Assembly (NCBI RefSeq): GCF_907165205.1
Contig: NC_058189.1
Coordinates: 69,835,815 to 69,899,814 of the forward strand
Origin: Coccinella septempunctata
Lineage: Eukaryota; Arthropoda; Insecta; Coleoptera; Coccinellidae
DNA length: 64,000 bases
Direction: 5' to 3'
The notes under the pieces were generated by a model. The model worked only from the letters and a program-made list of their open reading frames with translations, ran no database searches and had not been told where the DNA came from. The first letter of the stretch is position 1. The number at the start of each line of letters is the position of its first letter. The position numbers and the translations under genes are program-made. This document shows positions 56,452-64,000 of the stretch, piece by piece.

Positions 56452-56925
56452 ATTGATCTTCGGTCTTGAGGAAGTTTTAACTGACCCCATCTTTTTGGGA
56501 ATTTTCGCTGGTCAACTTTCGAGTAGTTTTTCTTCCACAAAAATTATCGCAGATCTAAATGTGATAGATATTCTGAAAAAGCCACTCTTCTAGTAATAAA
56601 TCTGAGAATTTGATCAATTTCGGCACAACCGTTCCATTTTTAGGAAGTTTTAACCGACCCCTGCTTCTGGGAATTTTTCGATGGTTAACTTTCGAGTAGT
56701 TTTTCTTTCAGGAAGATCTTCGCAGATCTAAATGTGATACATATTCTGAAAGAGCAACTCTTCTAGTAATAAATCTGAGAATTTCATCCATATCGGCACA
56801 ACCGTTCGGTCTTGAGGAAGTTTTAACTGACTCCATCTTTTTGGGAAATTTTCGATGGTCAACTTTCGAGTAGTTTTTTTCTTTTTTTCCAGGAAAATTA
56901 TCGCAGATCTAAATGTGATCTCTTT
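56452..56925 (-). repeat. 175-bp tandem repeat array C (about 2.7 units)
   Basis: Repeats of GGTCTTGAGGAAGTTTTAAC, TTTCGAGTAGTTTTTCTT and TCTAGTAATAAATCTGAGAA, spaced about 175 bp. The first unit is cut by the junction with mariner M3; the last ends at about 56925. Confidence 0.85.
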
Positions 56926-58320
56926 GCGACATAAATCATGAAACAGATCCGAGTAATTTCGTTTCTCTGTCGGAAAGACAATTTCACCGTTTAAATCGGA
57001 CAATCCATCTGATTTGAATACGGCACAGAGCAATCTTATCCTCGTTGAAATCGTAACCCGATGGCGCCAATTATCCATTAACTCAAATGGTACTTCCACG
57101 CTGTGAGCCTTTTCATTACCGGAAACCACATATCTTCAAGTTATTTTCCAATTTCAGCAATCAACGGTTTTTGCGTAGTATCCACGATTTGTTGTATCTA
57201 AACGCATATTAGATCATCTATCTCATTTGAATGGTCATGTCGCTTTGTGGAATGAAACCTTTCGGAATTAGGTATCTCTTTCTTTCATGATTTCTCCGAG
57301 GACTGTTCTCTGCTGGAACAATCACCAACAGGAACTCCACATATCTATCTCTTCGTCAGTTTCAGAAACTTTCTGGCCTTTGTGGAAATGTAATGAGGAG
57401 ATGTTGGAGCATAGGGACTCATTGCATTTTCAGTATTTTGCAGGAATTTCTCTGGAACAGTCACAATCACTGGCTATTTTTCTGGAAAGAAGCTGGGATT
57501 TTTCGCTCAAAACTTAACAATAAACACACAGGTCACACGTTCGCACGGTATGGCGTATTTCAATTACTCGTAATTGAAAACTCAAAGGTGAAAAATTTGA
57601 ATGTTGACTGAATAATAACGAAACAGACATAACGCAATATTCTCTTCATTTTGGAACGGTCGCGTATATTGAGGCTGTTCAACCCGAGTTCATGTACGAG
57701 ATCCGATAAGAGCGTTGGACCAAAAACAGTAAAAGTTGAATAATATCTGATATATCGCAGAAATAGCTTCTCTTCTTACATAACTGGCTAGCCATGGGTG
57801 AATTTTCAATGAGGAGATTCGAACGTTCCTATCGGACTTCCTGGTCTTGATCCTCTTTCGAGATTGCTAGTCTCAATAACGATTTCGAAGTTAGTGTGAA
57901 GAGGAAGAAGGAAACAACAACAATTAAAGTTAATATCATTATTCATCAGTAAACCGTAGGAAGGAATAGGAATTTTATCGTTCCGTTTGATGAATGACTT
58001 AGTTCGAATACGCTAGGAAGTTACAAAGAAATTCCACCTACTCGTGGCTGTCGCTCTCCTCGATTATCTTTGCGAATAATTGATTGATCCGATTTCATTT
58101 TTTTAAACGAACACGAAAATAATTATTCATGTACCAAGGACGATGTGCATATTACATTTTTTCGTCGACCTCGTATACTTTCATGAAAGTATAATAAGTA
58201 CTGCCCATTTGCTAGCCTGAGCTACGTCGCCGTAGTTGCCAATTCCCTCAGCTCTGTGGTAGTGTTTCTGAAATACACAAAGATAGGATCACGTGAAAAT
58301 TCTTAAAAACCGGAGGATTA
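56926..58320. other. no gene recognised
   Basis: A minus-strand frame over 57129-56930 is open for about 67 codons outside the repeats (SGNEKAHSVEVPFELMDNW) and looks protein-like. It has no known match and runs into the 175-bp array. The rest is plain unique DNA. Confidence 0.4.
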
Positions 58321-58895
58321 CATTGAAGTAGATGAAATTTCGGGATTTATTGCAAGAGGAGTTTCTCTTTCAAAATATGAATCACGTTTCCATCTACGGT
58401 TATGTTTATTGAGAGAAAAACGGCTCGAGAAAAATCCTAAAAAAGATGGGTCAGTTAAAAATTCGTCAAAACCGAACGGATGCTCCGAGATGGATGGAAT
58501 TGTCAGATTCATTACTAGAAGAGTTGCTCTTTCAGAATATGCATCACATTTAGATCTGCGATAATTTTCCTGGAAGAAAAACTACTCGAAAGTTGACCAT
58601 CGGAAAATTCACAAGAAGATGGGGTCTGTTAAAACTTCCTCAAGACCGAACGATTGTGTCGAAATGCATGAAATTGTCAGATTTACTACTAGAAGAGTTG
58701 CTCTTTCAGAATATGTATCACATTTAAATCTGCCATAATTTTCCTGGAAGAAAAACCACTCGAAGTTTGACCATCGAAAAATTCCCAAAAAGATGGGGTC
58801 AGTTAAAACTTCCTCAAGACCGAACGGTTTTGCCGAAATGGATGAAATTCTCAGATTTATTACTAGAGGAGTTGCTTTGTTAGACTATGTATGTA
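58321..58895 (+). repeat. 175-bp tandem repeat array D (about 3.3 units)
   Basis: Anchors ACCGAACGGATGCTCC (near 58471), ACCGAACGATTGTGTC (near 58645) and ACCGAACGGTTTTGCC (near 58819) are spaced 174 bp. Same orientation as array B, opposite to A and C. Confidence 0.85.
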
Positions 58896-59412
58896 TCACT
58901 CGAAAAAACTTGATTGTTATAAATATGTAATAGACATAAGGACCTCCAACAAACCGATCGCCGATCAAGTTATGCCCACGCGACGAGTTGCCACTGAACC
59001 AATAATTTTCAAGGCGATATTCAATGAATGCAGTAATCATCGTACATGGATGTTTACACTCCTCCGCATGCAAGCAAGCATCTTCCCCCTTTAATGACAA
59101 CAGAACGCAACCTCAGCCTACACGGGCAATCAAAAATGATCAAACGACGCATCTATTAGAATCCGTGCCGTTTTGCACGAGTTCAAACTCGAGTTGCCCT
59201 GATGCGAAACTGGCCTATGAGCAATTTGAATTTAAACGCCGGTCGTGATAGTCGGCAAATCCACGTCATTATGGCATGTCGCCATTGATGGATCGGCTCA
59301 GTGGACACGGAGAAATTCAAAATTCGAATGGATCCAAGAGCTGCTGATTTCAAAATGTCTTTTTACATTATGCTGGTGTTCCACAGGGTTCAGTGTTTGT
59401 ACCAGCATTATA
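58896..59412. other. no gene recognised
   Basis: GC-richer unique DNA with overlapping frames of 67-84 codons on both strands. None recognised. Confidence 0.4.
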
Positions 59413-59822
59413 AAGGGTGGTTTCAAAGGTGGGGCTTTATTTTTGACAGAAGGTAGAGGTCATCAAAGTAAGTCTTTCAACCAAAAATTGTCCATATAAA
59501 ATATCTAAGATGACTGAGATTCGTGAATAATTTAGACGAATTTTATTGGTGAGATTTTGAAGTATTATTCTATTTTTTACACTTGTGTCCTAAGTCTCTT
59601 CTGTCAGTTGGTATCGAAATGAGCCATTTCATAAAATCGTGTAAGTTACAAAAAATAATGAGAACAATTCGTCAATCCTAAGTTTCCATTTTCATTACCA
59701 CGTAAATATCGAACACGCCAATATCCTAAACGAAACCACATGGACGAATCAGGAGAGAAGTTTTTTCTCACTGCTATGCGACAATTCAGCTAACAAACAG
59801 TCTATGGTCGTAATAGCATCTT
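59413..59822. repeat. dispersed repeat R5, copy 2, interrupted
   Basis: Aligns with 40857-40954 and then 41301-41600. The intervening 350 bp are absent. It stops at GTCGTAATAGCATCTT, where the Tc1-like element D begins; copy 1 continues GGATCTATTTCAATAAT. Confidence 0.65.
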
Positions 59823-61349
59823 TACTGCGCAAAAAAATTAACGCACATTATGGAAATCTCAAATTTATTCTACAACTGATGGTGTCCTCAATGATAATTG
59901 TTTTTATCAGAATTCTGCATGCATACGTTATCCACTTTCAACGGTTTTCTTCAATACAGATGTTTTTTCCCAGCAGGAATAAAAAAAGATGATATTATCA
60001 GATTTTGAATGTATTGGCTCCATTCTAAGATCAGTTGTTCTCGATCAATTCTAGTGATCAATAGTTTTTCTTTCGTTTGATTTTCTACACTCGATTGCTA
60101 TGCAACGCGAAACACGCAATTTGACCCAAGAGGAATGTGCCCAAGCGGTAGTTTTGCGGGAAGAAGGGTGGACATACACAAGAATTGCAGAAAAGTTTGG
60201 AGTTTCCCATACAAGTGTATCCAGAATGTTGCAGCGATTCAGGGAGACAAGTATGAATGGCCGAAGACCAGGACAAGGTAGACCACGGGTAACAACTGCC
60301 ATTCAAAAACGTTATTTGAGAGTTTCTTCGTTGAGACAACGGTTTGCAACCGCTCGCCCCATTCAAATTCAGCTTGAGCAACCTCATGAAGTGCAAATTA
60401 GCACTCAGACAATAAGAAATCGCCTCAGAGAATATGATTTAAGGCCTCGTGTCGCGGCAAGAAGCCCAGCTCTTACCCCAGCCCATCGAAGAGCCCTTTT
60501 GGATTTTGCGAGAGAGCATATCCATTGGGAAGAGGCCGATTGGGAAAGAGTTCTCTTCACAGATCAGTCTAGATTCTGCCTCTACCATTGTGATCGACGT
60601 TCCCTTGTATACAGACGTCCACATGAAAGATGTGCTCAGTGCAATTTCTTGAATTATACTGGTTTCGGGGAAGGATCGATTATGGTATGGGGTGGAATAT
60701 CTTTGACTGCTCGCACATACCTAGTGGTCGTTGATAATGGAGCTATGAATGCTGATAAGTATATAAGGAACATTCTTGAAGAGCATGTAGTGCCATTTGC
60801 CCCATACATTGGTGAAAATTTCCTTTTTATGGACGATAATGCCAGACCTCATCGTGCGCGCATCGTTCAGGAGTACCTTGAAGAGGTTGAAGTCTCTCGA
60901 ATGGAATGGCCAGCACGAAGTCCAGATCTCAATCCGATTGAGCAGGTTTGGGACAACCTCAATAGAAGGCTGAGAAGTTCAGAAAATCATCCAGCTACTC
61001 TTAATAACTTAGGAATCCAAGTCGGAGAAATCTGGGAAAGATTAGATGAGAACATTTTAAGATCACTCATTTTGAGTATGAACCGTCGTTGCCGAGCAGT
61101 AATTAAAGCAAGGGGTGGAAATACCAAGTATTAAATCACTTATCAGCATTTCGGTATTTTGAAAATTGTTCGTTTCTCTTCTTTCACATAAGATTCGGTG
61201 AAATCCTAAATTTTTCTTCCATTTGATGTGTCTTGTTTCGTTCAAAACCTCCCCGAGAGAACATAAAAAATAAGTTATAAAGTCAATGTAAAGTTAACTT
61301 TCAATAAAATTGAGATTTTCAGAAGGTCCGTTAATTTTTTTGCGCAGTG
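59823..61349 (+). mobile_element. Tc1-like element copy D, full length with intact transposase
   Basis: Left end ACTGCGCAAAAAAATTAACG, right end TTTTTTTGCGCAGTG followed by TA. The inverted repeats are imperfect over about 40 bp. The 5' leader of about 277 bp is shared with copies B and E, and the 3' UTR is about 215 bp. The expected first base C of the family terminus is missing at the left, which may affect mobility. It is inserted in repeat R5. Confidence 0.9.
60100..61134 (+). CDS. Tc1-like DD34E transposase, intact (344 aa)
   Basis: Cuts and pastes the element at TA sites. Residues 8-50 form the first helix-turn-helix (LTQEEC..., IAEKFGVSHTSVSRMLQRF), followed by the RPGQGRPRVT linker (56-65) and a second helical DNA-binding region to about 118. 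The catalytic triad is D155 (LFTDQSRF), D246 (FMDDNARPH) and E281 (SPDLNPIEQVW), with 34 residues between D246 and E281, as in Tc1. Length is normal for the family (about 340). The residue after D155 is Q where other copies here have E; that position is not catalytic. ATG at 60100 is shared with copies B and E. Other differences from its siblings (for example R122S, L87P region) are substitutions that could weaken it. No stop or frame break is present. Confidence 0.92.
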   Translation: MQRETRNLTQEECAQAVVLREEGWTYTRIAEKFGVSHTSVSRMLQRFRETSMNGRRPGQGRPRVTTAIQKRYLRVSSLRQRFATARPIQIQLEQPHEVQISTQTIRNRLREYDLRPRVAARSPALTPAHRRALLDFAREHIHWEEADWERVLFTDQSRFCLYHCDRRSLVYRRPHERCAQCNFLNYTGFGEGSIMVWGGISLTARTYLVVVDNGAMNADKYIRNILEEHVVPFAPYIGENFLFMDDNARPHRARIVQEYLEEVEVSRMEWPARSPDLNPIEQVWDNLNRRLRSSENHPATLNNLGIQVGEIWERLDENILRSLILSMNRRCRAVIKARGGNTKY

Positions 61350-62340
61350 TATAAATGACGTACCGACATTCGATCAATGACAAATAAACTCTTATTATTT
61401 AGTTTCAATAACAGATTTATTCGATGAATAACACCGTTTGAAACTGAAAAGGCAGCATTTTTACTTATCCTTCGAATAAGACTTATCTATCGAATAAATT
61501 AAGTTATTCGCACGTGAAAGTACCGGGCCTAAATCAGACAGGACTTGATGAATATATCCCAATATCATTAATCATATCCACTATGCAAAGAGCATCAGTG
61601 GCGTCCTGACAAACCGACAATAATTATGCACTTCGCTACACAAACACAGACGCCACCTCCGACATACAAAAGCCTCTCCCTCGTCAATTTTGACGTGAAA
61701 CCACATACCTGTCAGACGAACTGCACCTCATGTCGGACACCACCCTTGCAGAAAGAATCGCGCACAAAAAAAAATCGCACGAATTCTGACCCATATCCTG
61801 AACGTCCAAACAAATCATATTCGTAACTTATAATTACACGATTACGGGGGTTAACAATCCATCGGACGATCGCCGTTCAACAGACGTTAATGATGGCGAA
61901 CGTAGCTCTTTGTTTCACATTCAGAATGACTCAGACGAAGTTCCACCTCTGGCTGGTGGCTCGAATGATAATTATTAGTTTTGATTATTCCAAGGACGTG
62001 CCGTGAACGAATTGCGAGTGGAACGGGCGAAATTGAATTTCAAATTACCGTTTCGACACGATTACGAGCTTGTTTTTACTGGTTTTTGGCGAAATATTGG
62101 GCGATAAACTCGGACGTTGGGAAACGATGTATTTTTCGACGTGCTAACATCAATCACACGCAACAAATACAAAAAGCGTAGCTCATAACATAACATAAAC
62201 TCTCAAATTAATCAAGTAAATTAACAAAAAAACCCTTAACACAAGTTTCCCAGTGAGTCATAGTGCCCAACACAGAGAAATCTCTCTTGATTGATAAACA
62301 AACAAAAAAGTTGTCGAAAAACTAAGCTACGCACAAACTA
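61350..62340. other. no gene recognised between two Tc1-like elements
   Basis: Unique DNA, GC-richer near 61840-62130. Frames of 66 codons (61626-61826 and 61981-62181, plus) are unrecognised. Confidence 0.4.
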
Positions 62341-63874
62341 CACTGCGCAAAAAAATTAACGCACATTCTGAAAATCTCAATTTTAATGACAGTTGACTCT
62401 ACATTGACTTTATAACTTATTTTTTATGTCCTCTCGGGAAGGTTTTGAACGAAACAAGACACATTAAATGGAAGAAATTTTCAGGATTTCACCGAATCTT
62501 ATGTGAAAGAAGAGAAATGAACAATTTTCAAAATACAGAAATGCTGATAAGTGATTCAATACTTGGTATTTCCACCCCTTGCGTTAATTACAGCTCGGCA
62601 ACGACGGTTCATACTCAAAATGAGTGATCTTAAAATGTTCTGATCTAATCCTTCCCAGATTTCTCCGAGTTGGATTCCTAAGTCATTAAGAGTAGCTGGA
62701 TGATTTTCTGAACTTCTCAGCATTCTATTGAAGTTGTCCCAAACCTGCTCAATCGGATTGAGATCTGGACTTCTTGCTGGCCATTCCATTCGAGAGACTT
62801 CAACATCTTCAAGATACTCCTGAACGATGCGCGCACGATGGGGTCTGGCATTATCGTCCATAAAAATGAAATTTTCACCAATGTATGGGGCAAATGGCAC
62901 TACATGCTCTTCAAGAATGTTCCTTATACACTTATCAGCATTCATAGCTCCATTATCAACGACCACTAGGTCTGTGCGAGCAGTCAAAGATATTCCACCC
63001 CATACCATAATCGATCCTCCCCCGAAACCAGAAGTATTCAGGAAATTGCACTGAGCATATCTTTCATGTGGACGTCTGTATACAAGGGAACGTCGATCAC
63101 AATGGTAGAGGCAGAATCTAGACTAATCTGTGAAAAGAACTCTTTCCCAATCGACCTCTTCCCAATGGATATGCTCTCTCGCAAAATCCAAACGCGCCCT
63201 TCGATGGGCTGGGGTAAGAGCTGTGGGCCTCTTGCCGCGACACGAGGCCTTAAATCATATTCTCTGAGGAGGTTTCTTATTGTCTGAGTGCTAATTTGCT
63301 CCTCATGAGTTTTCTCAAGCTGAATTTGAAGGAGGCGAGCGGTTGCAGATGCAAACCGTTGTCTCAACGAAGAAACTCTCAAGTAACGTTCTTGAATGGC
63401 AGTTGTTACCCGTGGTCTACCCTGTCCTGATCTTCGGATATTCATACCTGTCTCACTGAATCGCTGCAACATTCTGGACACACTTGTATGGGAAACTCCA
63501 AACCATTCTGCAATTCTTGTGTATGTCCACCCTTCTTCTCGCAAAACTACCGCTTGGGCACATTCCTCTTGGGTCAAATTGCGTGTTTCGCGTTGCATAG
63601 CGATCGAGTGTAGAAAATCAAACGAAAGAAAAACTATTGATCACTAGAATTGATCGAGAACAACTGATTTTAGAATGAAGCCAATACATTCAAAATCTGA
63701 TAATATCATCTTTTTTATTCCTGCTGGGAAAAAACATCTGTATTGAAGAAAACCGTTGAAAGTGGATAACATATGCTTGCAAAATTCTGATAAAAATAAT
63801 TATCATTGAGAACACCTTCAGTTGTAGAATAAATTTGAGATTTCCATAACGTGCGTTAATTTTTTTGCGCAGTG
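62341..63874 (-). mobile_element. Tc1-like element copy E, full length, broken gene
   Basis: Perfect family termini CACTGCGCAAAAAAATTAA and TTTTTTTGCGCAGTG, 1534 bp long, with TA at 62339-62340 and 63875-63876. The transposase on the minus strand starts at ATG 63598. An in-frame 6-base gain adds two residues (FASATARL), a 2-base gain near 63225 shifts the frame, and the Glu codon after the first catalytic Asp has become TAG (about 63126). The rest (63008-62556) keeps MDDNARPH and SPDLNPIEQVW. It has good ends but no functional enzyme, so it could be moved by a sibling transposase. Confidence 0.9.
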
Positions 63875-63884
63875 TATATCAATG

Positions 63885-64000
63885 GGGAATTATCCTCAAT
63901 TTGGTTTATCCCAGCATATGCAAGTTTAAACTGCATAATTATGAGTTTCATTCAGGAATTTTTCAAATGTACCGCAGAAACTATTCAAAATCATTCTTCA
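63885..64000. repeat. dispersed repeat R3, copy 3 (cut by window end)
   Basis: TCAATGGGGAATTATCCTCA and the following 110 bp match the start of 6811-7345 and 16541-17132. It begins within about 10 bp of the Tc1-like element E. Confidence 0.65.

Noticed and set aside
56728..57129. 133-codon minus-strand frame
   Set aside because: Half of it is 175-bp satellite. The unique half looks protein-like but has no start context, splice sites or homology I recognise.
1..64000. CRISPR arrays, operons, tRNA or rRNA genes
   Set aside because: Nothing with the needed regular repeat-spacer pattern, gene packing or cloverleaf-type conserved boxes was seen. The window looks eukaryotic.

Overview
This window looks like intergenic or intronic DNA from an insect nuclear genome. 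It is AT-rich and has no operons or bacterial-style gene packing. It is crowded with Tc1-like, mariner and pogo-like DNA transposons, CR1/Jockey-type LINEs, MITEs and a 175-bp tandem repeat. The element mix would suit a beetle, but I cannot prove the order or species. I recognise no complete host gene.

Layout. 0-10 kb: a pogo-like element cut by the window edge, a 175-bp repeat array joined to a MITE, a second pogo relic, small inverted-repeat elements, an RNase H relic and two LINE fragments. 10-22 kb: a 1.2-kb terminal-inverted-repeat element carrying a split helix-turn-helix relic, a truncated Tc1-like copy, more LINE pieces, a 0.78-kb foldback and the inverted partner of the first pogo-like element. 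22.2-27.0 kb: an apparently intact CR1/Jockey-type LINE on the minus strand (ORF1 and ORF2 overlapping by ATGA). 27-40 kb: a broken Tc1-like copy, MITEs, a second split-HTH element, a mariner relic and a 5'-truncated Tc1-like copy. 40-59 kb: a third split-HTH element, two more mariner relics, and several 175-bp arrays. 59.8-63.9 kb: two full-length Tc1-like elements in opposite orientation, one with an intact 344-residue DD34E transposase.

How things fit together. The two open systems are the Tc1-like transposase at 60100-61134 and the LINE ORF1/ORF2 pair; most other coding matter is relic. The 175-bp repeat is repeatedly joined to sequence from one MITE family, suggesting the MITE carries or seeded the satellite. 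On the minus strand, three pyrimidine tracts end in CAG directly followed by GTGAGT or GTAAGG (junctions near 9702, 44463 and 55176), and a possible exon with a GTGAGT donor lies at 52068-52190. Together they suggest the window sits in a long intron of a minus-strand host gene that is spliced recursively. That is an inference and the most interesting lead here.
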